From contig NC_053118.1 of the NCBI RefSeq assembly GCF_010015445.1, positions 9,374,907-9,438,906 of the forward strand: DNA of 64,000 nucleotides. Reading direction: 5' to 3'. Made by a program: the position numbers and the translations under genes. Source of the stretch: Perca fluviatilis. Its lineage: Eukaryota; Chordata; Actinopteri; Perciformes; Percidae. The notes below the pieces were generated by a model. That model was not told where the DNA came from, did no database searches, and saw only the letters and a program-made list of their open reading frames with translations. Positions 34,373 through 45,445 of the stretch are shown here, piece by piece (the first letter of the stretch is position 1; every line of letters begins with the position of its first letter).

Positions 34373-35267
34373 GATGGTTCGGAGTAATTCACCCTAGGGT
34401 CCTTTGCACCATGACCTCGAGCCAAACACCCCCCAGAAGCTTTTTTCACCTGGGTCTTACATTGGAAGAGTTAGCTAGAGTAGCGTTATCAGCTGAATAG
34501 CTTAGCGCAGGGGCTAACGGACCCACCTTTGTATCTCGTAAGTTACCCCACTAATAATGCCAGAAATGATACCAAACGTCTACAAGTAGTACAAATAGGT
34601 TATGCTCTCATAAAACGATGGATTGGAAAGTTTGTAAGTACACCAGAAGTTTATGTAAATAACACTTGCCTGCTGGCTTCTGCTCTCTGCTGTTGTTGCT
34701 GCTGTAAGACGAGTGCTTAGGGACGTCTACAAATTACAACACCGAAAAGAGATGCAACAAAAATATTTATTAATTTAACTTTTAAGTGCTGTAGTATAAC
34801 TAGCAGGAGACAAGTAATAATTGAGGTAAGTTTGGAGACATTACCTTATTTAATCATTGAATTAATAAATATTTTTGTTGTAACTCTTTTCGGTGTAGTA
34901 ATTTGTAGACGGCCCTAAGCACTCGTCTAACTGCAGGTAGCAGCAGCAGCAACAGAGAGCTGAGGCCAGCAGGCAAGTGTTCATAAACTTCTGGTGTACT
35001 TACAAACTTTCCAATCCATCGTTTTATGAGAGCATAACCTATTTGCACTACTTGTAGACGTTTGGTATCATTTCGGGCATTATTAGTGGGGTAACTTACA
35101 AGATACAAACGTGGGTCCATTAGCCCCTGCGCTAAGCTATTCAGCTGATAAAGCTACTCTAGCTAACTCTCCCAATGTTCGACCCCCCCCAAAAAGCTTC
35201 TGGGGGGGTGTTTGGCTCGAGGTCATGGTGCAAAGGACCCTAGGGTGAATTACTCCGAACCATCACT
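34373..35267. mobile_element. Long palindromic (fold-back) element, copy 1
   Basis: About 400-bp arms are near-perfect inverted copies, starting GATGGTTCGGAGTAATTC and sharing TTAGCGCAGGGGCTAACGG, AAACGTCTACAAGTAGT and GGATTGGAAAGTTTGTAAG, with an AT-rich centre at about 34745-34860. The right end is followed by TTAA (35268-35271). It has no transposase; short open frames in the arms are mirrored and meaningless. A second copy is at 51013-51882. Confidence 0.85.
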
Positions 35268-35363
35268 TTAATGTAAAGTGTTACTTTATTATTACTGCTG
35301 TTTTTTTCCAGTTTTAATACAAATGAACAAATGCGTAATGTATGTTCATTTATGTCTCCTCAG

Positions 35364-36761
35364 GTCTTCACGCATCAATGAGACTCCTCTGAAGCCATGG
35401 GTCATCATTGCCAACGATGGCCAGGTTTGCTGTGCACACTGTACATGCATGGCTGGCATTGCAGAGTCATGTACACATGTTGGGGCTCTACTATTTAAGA
35501 TTGAGGCAGCAGTCCGCATCCGCGGAAAAAAGACCGTGACAGATGTGCCTGCTTACTGGAAAATACCATCTGGAATTAACAAAGTCCACGGAGAGGTTGC
35601 CCACAAGATGGACTTTACTTCTGCTAAAGCTCAGAGGATTGCTCTGGACAGAGTCATCAATGACAACAGTCCAATGCCTGGCCTACGGACGCGAGCCAGC
35701 AGACACACGCCCCAAGCCACATTGGACGACTTGTCGTCACTGCTCCCTGTTCTCCATAAACATAGGGCCGTTTGTATGTCGACAATGGACAATGCCAAAA
35801 CCCCTGCAAGACCGTCTGCGTGACCCACAGTTTGATCATGCTCCACTATCTGTCCTTCTCCAGCACTGTGAGACAGTGAAAGACATTGCAGCTGTGACAA
35901 AGGAACAAGCCGACATCATCAGCACACACACAAAGCAGCAGCATAAGTCACCTGCCTGGTATGGAGTACAGGCAGGGAGAGTAACCACCTCAGCTATGCA
36001 TGCAGTTGTTGTTTGCAACATTGAGAAGCCGGCTGTGTCCACGGTGAGAAAATTGTGCTACCCAACAGCACTGTTGACTACACAAGACACAAGATGGGGA
36101 ATTGAGCATGAGGAGACTGCAAGGAGTGCTTCACCCAATGGATTACTTCACTGTATCTGCTGTGGGAAAGGCTGCCTGGAAATAAAGTGTCCAGCAAAGC
36201 AGAGGAATACCACTGTCCAGCAGGCTTGTGATGGTGACAGGGACTTCTGTCTCCAACTTGTGGACAACACATTTCAACTTAAACGAGGCCACAGATACTA
36301 CACACAGGTGCAGACACAGATCTTTGTGACCGAGTCCAAATACTGTGACTTTGTGGTGTGGACACAGAAAGATCTCGTTGTTGTTCGAGTCATGCCAGAT
36401 GTCAGGTTCTGGGAGTCATGTCTGCAGAAGGCACAGGAATTTTTCCTGATGGTTTCCCTCCCTGAGCTCATTTGCCGCCACTACACACAAGATGCCTCCA
36501 CACCGCAGCCCTCAAGAGTTATGGCTGTAAAATCTCGTAACACTGTAACAGTCCCACAAGTAAGAGGTCAAAAGAGAGCGAGGAAGAGGACCACAGAAAA
36601 TAAGGAGAATATGCGGTGTGTGTGTCAAGGGCCTGAGGAACTGAATGACATGGTTGCATGACAACAAGAACTGTGCGACGCAGTGGTTCCACCTTTCCTG
36701 TGTTGGACTTGATGCAACCACTGCAGCAGGTGACTCCTGGTTTTGTGATGCATGTCTGTAG
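35364..36761 (+). pseudogene. ISL2EU accessory gene: SWIM zinc finger - YqaJ nuclease - PHD finger
   Basis: The exon follows a pyrimidine-rich acceptor (CTCCTCAG, 35363). First comes a SWIM finger (CTCMAGIAESCTH, CxCxnCxH) around 35428-35478, then FTSAKAQRIALDRV. A frameshift in a C run near 35800 switches frames. The YqaJ/lambda-exonuclease-like domain follows: WYGVQAGRVTTSAMH, RWGIEHEETARS, then SPNGLLHC and GCLEIKCP. A block normally present between EHE and SPDG is missing, and the expected Asp of SPDG is Asn, so the D..ExK metal site is incomplete although EIK remains. Last comes a PHD finger (CVCQGPEE... then QWFHLSCVGLD and WFCDACL) with a frame change near 36655, ending TAG at 36759-36761. 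In the family the protein is presumed to help DNA processing during transposition; that role is inference. Confidence 0.8.
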
Positions 36762-36789
36762 TCACACAGCTGTCCAAAGACATATATTG

Positions 36790-37126
36790 TGTTGGAGCCA
36801 TTTAATTGGCAATCAGCGTGTGGCGCTGGGGGTGGAAATGTTTATTTAAATTAAGCCTAATTGCTTCAGCTGTGTTGCGCACAGCAGGGTCACAGTTTTT
36901 TTTGACCGTGGTTACGTGTATGATAACGTGTTAAGATTGAAAGAAGAATTATTATTTTGTTTTATTATTTTGCTGGTCACTTAAAATAAACGGATTGCCA
37001 TATCCAACTTAAAGTTTGAACTCTTGGACAAGTTATTCTTTGGAAATTGTTTGTTTAAAAACACGCATCTACACCGATGCCACGCGTAAATCACAGACCA
37101 AACAAAGGAACAAATGTGCGCCAACA
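36790..37126 (+). repeat. 5' LTR of the BEL/Pao element
   Basis: 337 bp from TGTTGGAGCC to GCGCCAACA. It has about 70 bp after the first 30 bases that the 3' LTR lacks, and a duplicated TTTTATTATTTTG-type segment. An AATAAA signal lies at about 36985. Confidence 0.9.
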
Positions 37127-37614
37127 TTAAGTAAAAAAAACTGACTTCAATACGGATGATGTGGGCCGATGTGTTCGTTGTCCACCACAGTCACCAGCAC
37201 GCTGGCTAAAACAGAGAAGCCAAACGGTGAAAGCGCTGGTGCAGTGGCAGAGACGGGGATCGGTGCCAGGCAGGACCACGCATTGGAGAGTGTGGGCGGC
37301 TGGACGCGGTGCGGACGGACATCGGAGGTCGGTGGCAGGCAGTGGACCACACACTGGAGCGTGTGGGCGGCTGGACGCAGTTTGGACGGACATTGGAGAT
37401 CGTGGTTGCACGAAACAAGGCCAAGTCAAGGTAAACGGTAGCGCTACCATACAAAGTACATGGCCATTAACATTTAAAGTGTGCACATAAAGATAACTAA
37501 CAAAAAAATCCAATGCGCATTGGTGGTTTTCTGTTTGTAAGACTGTTTACATTAAAATGTGTGCTTAAACGTAAAGTTCAGGTCAAATGCTTTCTTTGTG
37601 TTGTCAATGTTTGA
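37127..37614 (+). other. BEL/Pao leader with imperfect direct repeat
   Basis: Two copies of an about 70-bp unit, GGTGCCAGGCAGGACCACGC at about 37261 and GGTGGCAGGCAGTGGACCAC at about 37331. Both contain GTGTGGGCGGCTGGACGC. No tRNA primer-binding site could be named. Confidence 0.6.
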
Positions 37615-40600
37615 ATGAAAAACGTGTGGTTAAACAAAGGTAGAATGGATGAGGCTCCAACTGGCACTGATTTTGAAGTGCAAGCTCAGGCTGAGAAGGA
37701 GGGTACGTCCTCTGTCAAAAAGCGACCTGAAAACCTCACAACAAAGGCATTGCTTTATAAAATAGATGGCTTAGAGAAACTAAGAAAATCGACACTTAAT
37801 AAAGCTGCCAACCTAAAAAAGACAATACTAGGGTTGTTGAAACTGAAATAAGCCAAAACTTCAACAAATATCAAATGCTGATCAAGGACGCAAAGGATGC
37901 ACAAAACACTCTTTTAGAGTTGTTACCTGTGGAAGAAAAGGAAAAACAGGACACGGGGTTCAAGGCAAAACTTATGAGTGTCAATGAATTTTCCCAAAAT
38001 GTGACAAAACGTTTGACAAATGCAAATGAGAGATCCACTGGAAAAGAGGATGTTGACGTTGATGACAATGAAATAAACCCAATGGACAGTGTGTCAAATG
38101 TTGGATCAAGAGGTTTGAGTCAATCAAACAACTCCTCAATTGAAATTGCGCATACACAAGCCGAGGCCCAGAGAGCCGCTCTTCTGGCACGCGCAGCAGC
38201 TATGAAGCGGAAACATGCACTGGAGAAGGAGGCGGAGTCATTGCGTAAACAAATGGAGCAACTGGAAATAGATGCTCAGATTGAAGCCTCAGGTGCAGAA
38301 ATTGCAGTTTTGCAGGCCTTTTCAGATCAGGATGGAATGGAATCCTATTTCGAGAAACACGTGGCAAAACTTTCGGGTTCAAAGCACAAAGAGTCCAGGA
38401 TGGAAAATAAAACCTTACCGATCACAAGAGCAAGGACTGAAAATGTTGAACATGCAATTAATCAAAGTTCCACAATGCAAATTCTGCAAAGACAAAATGA
38501 AAGATCTGAATTGTTCATGCAACAACAAAGGGCAAGTCAACTACCACCAAGAGAGATACCAGTGTTTGAAGGTGATCCATTAAAGTTCAAAGTTTTCATG
38601 CAAGCCTTTAAACACTGTGTGGAAGAGAAAAATACTTCTAAAGGGGACTGCATGTATTTTTTGGAGAGATACACTAGAGGGCACCCACGGAACCTTGTGC
38701 AAAGCTGTTTAAACATGAGTCCTGAAAGAGGTTTTGAAGCAGCCAAAGCCCTCCTACAAGAACACTTTGGCAATGAAACAAAGATTACGGCAGCTTACAT
38801 CGAAAAGGTGCTCAACTGGCCTGTTGTTAAAGCTGAAAATGTGTCTCTACTCCAGGAGTACGCCTTATTCCTGCGTGGATGCAACAATACAATGTCTGAT
38901 TTGCAGGACATGAGAGAACTGGACATGTCTGCAAACCTCAAAGTTGTAATTTCAAAACTTCCTTATAAACTTAAAGAGCGATTCCGAAGTATTGCATGTG
39001 ATGTTCGTGAGAAAGAAAAGCGCAAACAAAACTTCAGTGACATTGTGCAGTTTGTCGAACATCAAGTCAAGATTTTGTCTGATCCAGTTTTTGGGGATCC
39101 ACAGAAAGAGGAATACGAATTAAAAAAGATGTGGATACAGAAAAATCCAAAAGGAAACATGACAACTTCACTAAAAATGTCTGTGCTACCAATAAACTAC
39201 AACATGAGGAGAAAAAAGTAACCAAACAGAATTACATACACAACAGTATCACTTGTTTATTCTGTTTACAAGGTCACTTTCTGGATGAATGTCATCGATT
39301 TGCCAAAAACAACGATCGTGAAAAAAATCACCTTCTTAAAAGGAAAAAGGAGTTTGCTTTGGGTGTCTCAGCACTGGGCATTTGAGCAAAAATTGTGAAA
39401 AGCGCATAACCTGTGAAAAATGCAAATTTAGTCATCCAACAGCTTTACATATTCACGTCAAAAGAAAGTTGGACAAGTCAGTGAGAACTGATGGCCTAAA
39501 CTCCTGTAAATCTGAACCAACTGGGAACTCAACTGTAGCTCAAACCTTTGGAAGCCAAACTGGGGCCGGTAGTTATGGAATACTACCAATCCTTCCAGTT
39601 CAGGTGAAAGCATGCCTTTTTAGACAATGGATCAACTTCTACATTTTGTACTGAAGCTTTGATGCGAAAGCTAAACCTGACTGGGAAAAGATTAAAGATA
39701 TGTTTGTTAACAATGAGCCCAAAGACATCTGTGTCAACATACATTGTGAAGGAGCTGGAAATATCTAGCCTTAATGGAAAAAGGTACCACAGTCTTCCAA
39801 ATCTTTATACACAAAAAACTATGCCGGTGAACACAACAAACATAATCAAAAAGGAAAACCTCACAAATTGGTCTTACCTTGATCAGATTGACATCCCTGA
39901 AATCCAGGCTGAAGTGGAGTTGTTAATTGGTACTAACGCTTCAAAGTTGCTGGAACCATGGGAAGTTGTTAACAACCAAGGAGATGGACCCTTTGCCATT
40001 AAGACCCTACTGGGGTGGGTTGTCAATGGCTCATGTGAAGATTGGAAAGGCAACCGTGATGACTGTCATGTTGCCACTGTAAATAAAGTGTCTGTCGAGT
40101 CACTTGAGCTGCTACTAGAGAAGCAGTACGAACATGATTTTAATAAAAGAGATGCTGAGGACAAAGAAGAAATGTCCAGAGAAGATTCAAGATTCATTGA
40201 AATTATGGAACAATCTGTGAAGTTGCTGGATGGACATTAGTTTAAAACTGCCATTCAAAAACAGACATGAAAATGTCAAACAACAGATGTCATCATCATC
40301 ATGGTGTTTACCATCCACGCAAAGGCAAGTTGCAAGTTGTTTTTGACTGTGGAGCTGAGTTCAAAGGAACCTCCTTAAATGAGCAACTTTTGCAAGGCCC
40401 GAACCTTACAAGTTCCTTGATAGGAGTGCTTCTAAGGTTCAGACAAAAACCCATTGCCTTTATGTCTGATGTAAAATCAATGTTTTACCAAGTCAAGGTG
40501 GCAGAGGAAGACAAGGACTTTATGAGATTCCTATGGTGGCCCAATGGGGATTTGAACAATGAAATTACAGATTACAGAATGACTGTACACCTGTTTGGAG

Positions 40601-43311
40601 CAGTGTCGTCTCCCAGCTGTGCATGCTACGCTTTGAGGAGGACTGCTGATGACCATCAAGGCAGCTTTCCAGATGAAATAGTTGACACTGTTCACAGAAA
40701 TTTCTGTCTCAAAAGTTCACCGTCTGTGGAAAAAGCAATACAAACTGTTAAAAATCTGGGTGACCTTTGCCAGAAGGGAGGCTCTTCATCGTCCTGCAAG
40801 CAATTCCGGAAAAGGACCACTCTACCAAAGTGAGTGAGCTCAATTTGGACAGGGACCAACTCCCAATGGAAAGAGCCTTAGGGCTTCAGTGGTGTATGGA
40901 AAGTGACACCTTCAACTTCCGCATGGACTGCAAAGAAAGGATGCAAACTCGACGGGGGATTTTATCAGTTGTTAGCTCAGTGTACGATCCCTTGGGGTAC
41001 CTTGCATCAGTTACTCTTCCAGCCAAGCACATTTTACAGGATTTGTGCAGAATGAACTGCGGCTGGGATGAAGAAATTCCGCAATTCCTAAAACAACAAT
41101 GGCTCAAGTGGTTGACTGACCTTAAAGGACTTTCGATGTTCCAAGTGAATAGATGTTTAAAACCATGTGACTTTGGACCACCTGTCAACGCCCAATTGCA
41201 CCACTTTGCTTATGCTAGTGAAGTAGGTTATGGCACGGTAACATACCTCCGGTTACAGAATGAAGAAGGTGAGGTACACGTATCTTTCACTCTTGGAAAG
41301 GCCAGAGTGGCCCCACTAAGACCAGTAACCATCCCTCGTTTGGAGCTCACTGCCGCTGTCTTAGCTGTTCGGGTAGACAAGATGGTAAGAGAAGAATTAC
41401 AGCTTCAGTTGGAAGAATCCTTTTTTTGGACCGACAGCACCACAGTCTTGAAATACATCCACAACGAAAACAAGAGATTCCGGACATTTGTGGCCAACCG
41501 CATATCTGTCATTAGGGAAGCATCAGACACGGATCAATGGCGGTATATCCACACGTCACAAAACCCTGCAGATGATACATCTAGAGGTGTGACAGTCCAC
41601 AAACGTTTGAACAACAAGACATGGTTGTCAGGTCCAGAATTTTAGTGGAAAGCAAAGGAAACATGGACGCACTGCAAAGTGGAGCCCACTATTGATGAAG
41701 GTGATCCAGAGGTCAAGAAGGAGATCACTGCAAACGCTATAAGTTTACAGAACAGTGCAACCAGTCAGCTGATCACGTATTACTCTGATTGGAAGAGACT
41801 GAAAACTGCAGTATCATGGATATTGAAGATTAAGAAGGCTTTACTGGACTTGAGTCAAAAACGAAAGAAACTTCAGTTGCATACTCCTCTGGATCGCAAT
41901 TACATTGAGCTGGAAATGTCGAAAGCCAGAGGCTGACTGGGACAAGAGTTGTCAACTGATGACCTGTCAATGGCAGAAAATGCTATCATCCAATTCTGCC
42001 AGAAGGAAAGATTTAACGAGGAGTTTTGTGCTTTGTTGTCTGGAAAATCTGTGAAAAAGAGTAGTCCCATCTACAAGCTCAACCCTGTTGTAGTGGATGG
42101 ACTGCTGAGAGTCGGTGGAAGGCTGTCCAGGGCTGCTATGCCAGAAGAAGGCAAACACCCAATTATCCTGTCAAAAGATCAGCACATCTCCATGTTAGTT
42201 CTTCGACACATCCATGAACAAATAAGGCATGGTGGGAGAAATCACATCCTCTCTAGGTTGGGGTAAAAATATTGGATCACACATGCTAATGCAGCTGCAA
42301 GAAAAATCTTGTCAAGTTGTGCTTTTTGCAAGCATCACAAAAGGACAAATGTGTGATCAAATAATGGCTGACCTGCCCAAAGAAATAACTACTCCAGTAT
42401 TGCCTCCATTCACAAATGTAGGGGTGGATTACTTTGGGCCGATTGAGGTAAAGCAAGGCCGTTCCTATGTGAAACGTTACGGAGTCATCTTTACGTGTAT
42501 GGCAAGCAGGGCTGTTCATTTAGAAGTAGCACATTCACTGGACACAGACTCTTGCATCAGTGCCATTCGTCGGTTTATATGTCGGAGAGGCCCAGTGTCA
42601 CAGTTCCGCTCAGACACCGGCACAAACTTCACAGGAGCAGAGAAGGAGCTAAAAAGAGAAATTGCAAAATTGAACGATGGGACAATTGAAAAGGCTTTAC
42701 TGCACGAGGACATCATGTGGTGTTTCAATCCTCCAACAGCTTCACATCATGGAGGTGCTTGGGAAAGCATGATCAGGCTGGTTAGAAAGGTGCTGATATC
42801 TGTTCTACACCAACAAACTTTAACGGATGAAGCCTTTGTCACTGTCTTATGTGAATCTGAAGCAATCTTAAATGATCGACCCATTACCACAGTCTCTGCA
42901 GATCCGAATGATTTGGAACCTCTGACGCCAAACCATCTTCTTACATTGAAAAGGAAACCATGTTTGCCTCCAGGTCTGTTTGACCAAAAGGACCAGTATG
43001 CAAGACGACGATGGAAACAGGCACAGTACATTTCAGATCTGTTTTGGAAAAGATAGGCAAAGGAATATCTTGCTTCGCTACAGGAAAGGCAAAAGTGGAA
43101 CAAAGCAAAACGAAATCTTGCTGCAGGAGATATTGTTTTGATTGCGGATGCCTTAGCCCCACGAAATTCCTGGTTAATTGGAAAAGTAATCAAAACATTC
43201 CCTGACAAGGCCGGAATGGTCAGATCTGTTCAAATCCAGACAAAAACAAGTATTATTGAAAGACCATTGACAAAATTGTGTCTGTTAGTAGAAAATGAAC
43301 TGTCAACATGA
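37615..43311 (+). pseudogene. BEL/Pao gag-pol (broken)
   Basis: Frames used in order: 37615-37848 and 37875-39221 (coiled coil, then a DUF1759-type gag region with IPVFEGDPLKFKVFMQAF); 39230-39480 (two Cys/His knuckle-like motifs, CLFCLQGHFLDECH and CEKCKFSHPTALH); protease region near 39600-39660 with a frameshift at the DTG-like site; 39659-40238; RT 40267-40785 with MSDVKSMFYQVKV; RNase H 40767-41645 with FFWTDSTTVLKYI; integrase 41679-43056 with VDYFGP, RSDTGTNF and GGAWESMIR (D, D, E all present); and a DUF5641-like end finishing at 43311. The RT active-site box expected at about 40702 is absent, because NF is followed directly by CLKS. The first RNase H Asp is Tyr (FAYASE). In-frame stops include those near 41643, 42262 and 43054. 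Confidence 0.88.
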
Positions 43312-43463
43312 ACAGTTGACATGCTGAGCCAACTTTAAAAAAAAAAAAAAAAAAAGTAAGGTGGCTTAACTTAATATTTCCATGAGGTTTTACATGGCTC
43401 CATATGTGTGTTTGTGTTTAATTGTTATGTCTTGTATAGCCATATACAATTAGGGGCCGGTTG

Positions 43464-43722
43464 TGTTGGAGCCATTTAATTGGCAATCAGCATGTGAAGT
43501 ACAGTTTTTTTTTACCGTGGTTACGTGTATGATAACGTGTTAAGATTGAAAGAAGAATTATTATTTTGCTGGTCACTTAAAATAAACGGATTGCCATATC
43601 CAACTTAAATTTTGAACTCTTGGACAAGTTATTCTTTGGCAATTGTTTGTTTAAAAACACGCATCTACACCGATGCCACGCGTAAATCACAGACCAAACA
43701 AAGGAACAAATGTGCGCCAACA
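43464..43722 (+). repeat. 3' LTR of the BEL/Pao element
   Basis: 259 bp from TGTTGGAGCC to GCGCCAACA, preceded by a purine-rich AGGGGCCGG tract (about 43452-43460) that could serve as polypurine tract. It is shorter than the 5' LTR by one block and one short duplication. Confidence 0.9.
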
Positions 43723-45445
43723 CTAGGGCTCATGTTTGTCAGATCACAACATACAGACACAATCTTATCGAGGAATGTCATGTCTTCATCCTTGCATGGC
43801 AACACCATGTGAATCGGTACTTTATCTGACAAAATAGTGTACTTGTTGCGGACGGTTCCAATCACCCTTTCCACATGAATTCGGAGGTGGGTGATTTTTC
43901 TTGTGCTCTCCACATCTCTTGCATCCAGCTGACCGTTTCCTTTTGTGAAAGCAGGTATCTTTACCTCGGCACACATAAGTCCCACACTGTCCTGTTTGTC
44001 AAAGCCGCGATGAGCCAACACCAAATCCCCAGGTAACAGTTTATCCAGAATCCCACAGTTATCAGTTATGTGCTTATCACTGACGCGCCCCCCACATCCC
44101 TTGGAAATTAATGAAATTGAGCCCTGTGGTGTAATACCAATAAGGTACTTCATAGTTGTGTTGTGTTTGTAGTGGGAATATGACTGAGCTTGAGCTTTAA
44201 GATTTGATGGTCTCTGTATGAATATTTCGAAACAGTCCAGAATAAAGTCCTCCACAAACTGATGGGGCATAGTTGCATGCAATGCATCTCGCCCTGGCCA
44301 GTTAATCAAAGGGCTGGTGCGCGCATGCAAAACATTTATGAGGTTACTGAAGGTTTTTGGAAACAGTTTTTCTGTCTACACAAAAAAGGTGGGGAATGTG
44401 TTGTATAGGTAAATTTAGTCTAAGGCGCATGAGAGTCATGAAAAGCATCTGAAAAGGTGACAGTACTTTAGTACTCTGTGTCACGTACGGTCCAACACAG
44501 GCTAGAACACCCATGACAACTTCAAGGTGTGGAAGTCCAGTGTAGTACTTCACTTTGACGTTGTCATCCTTCAGGAAATGTTCATCCATTTCTCTCTGGC
44601 CAAGCTCACATTTCAGGGCCCTGTTCTCTTCCAGCAGCCGGTCGATTTCATCGCGCCGACGCTGACAGAAGTCACATTCTGTCAGTAGTCTCTGGTCAGC
44701 TCCATCCTCTACTGGTGCTGGTGTCTCCACTGTGGATCAGATAAGGACATTTTTTAGCTAAATGTGCCACATCCAGCTGCAACAGCAACAAAAACAATAT
44801 AAGGTCTTGTATCTGCTGCCTCTATAAGGCTTACCTGGTGGAACACGGTCATCAATAACTGTCTCAGCCATCGCAGGTGTACTGTCAGTCCTTTGCCATT
44901 TTCTCATTTCCTGTGTCTCATAGCGTGCAGTCTTTGTGGCCTTCATCTCAGTGTGGCCCAGGTTTAGTGATGGTGCCCAATCTGGATGCGAGTTGTACAT
45001 TTCATTTGCTGGTTTTCCTGGTAACACAATCAAAATGATCATCCCATAGCAGAAGTGTTGAAAACATATAGAACCATAATGTTGTGTTATGTTTGTGTTG
45101 TGTTTGTGTGCGCGCACATTCATGTGTAATGTATGTATGTGGTGTCGCAGTTGAAGGAAAGAAACAATGTATAAAAAGAAAATCATACACCATCTTAAAC
45201 TCACCATAATGAAAATGCAGGGAACACACTCATCAACATCGGGATACTGTGGAAGGTTATGTTTGGTCGTCTTACAGCCGCGATCCAAGCGAGCCGACGA
45301 CTCCTTGTTATCTCAGATACTTGGTCTCCGTGGTTGCGCCTCCAAGCAGGAAAACGGTGGAAAGTTAATCCATTTTCGACTTTTTTTCCCCATGGCGATT
45401 ATGTGTTGCACTGTTACACCCCACAATACAGCAGCGGTTTACCAT
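43723..45445 (-). pseudogene. ISL2EU transposase: THAP finger - coiled coil - DDE (DDE_4 type), three exons
   Basis: Exon 1 (45445-45205) encodes a THAP domain: MVNRCCIVGCNSA, then after a frameshift LTFHRFPAWRR, then after another CSLHFHY (final C-x2-H), ending at a G|GTGAGT donor. Exon 2 (45017-44835; acceptor TTACCAG, donor CAG|GTAAGC) encodes DWAPSLNLGHTEMKAT. Exon 3 (from 44729; acceptor CCACAG) encodes a Cys motif (CDFCQRRRDE), a coiled coil, CVDRKTVSK, and after a frameshift in an A run at 44351-44357 the catalytic domain. Splice phases agree across both introns. First Asp: ILDCFEIFIQRP. Second: VLAHRGFD, with His where Asp is expected. Glu: RIHVERVIG. The frame is cut at the BEL/Pao LTR. 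THAP binds DNA in related transposases; this copy cannot be active. Confidence 0.85.

Larger units (their letters stand above)
36790..43722 (+). mobile_element. BEL/Pao LTR retrotransposon, nearly full length, inactive
   Basis: LTRs (36790-37126 and 43464-43722) begin TGTTGG and end CCAACA and bracket a 6.3-kb interior with gag-like, protease, RT, RNase H, integrase and C-terminal domains in BEL/Pao order. It sits between the 3' ends of the two ISL2EU genes. No matching target duplication is seen (TATTG on the left, CTAGG on the right). The LTRs differ mainly by indels and a handful of substitutions, whereas the coding part carries many frameshifts. Confidence 0.9.

Noticed and set aside
34529..35120. 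Similar about 60-residue frames (MYLVSYPTNN type) also at 51525-51719
   Set aside because: Mirror images from the two arms of palindromic elements; they arise from inverted repeats, contain trinucleotide runs and have no domain.
37127..37513. Long overlapping frames on both strands in the BEL leader
   Set aside because: They come from a 70-bp direct repeat of high GC content; no gag similarity before 37615.
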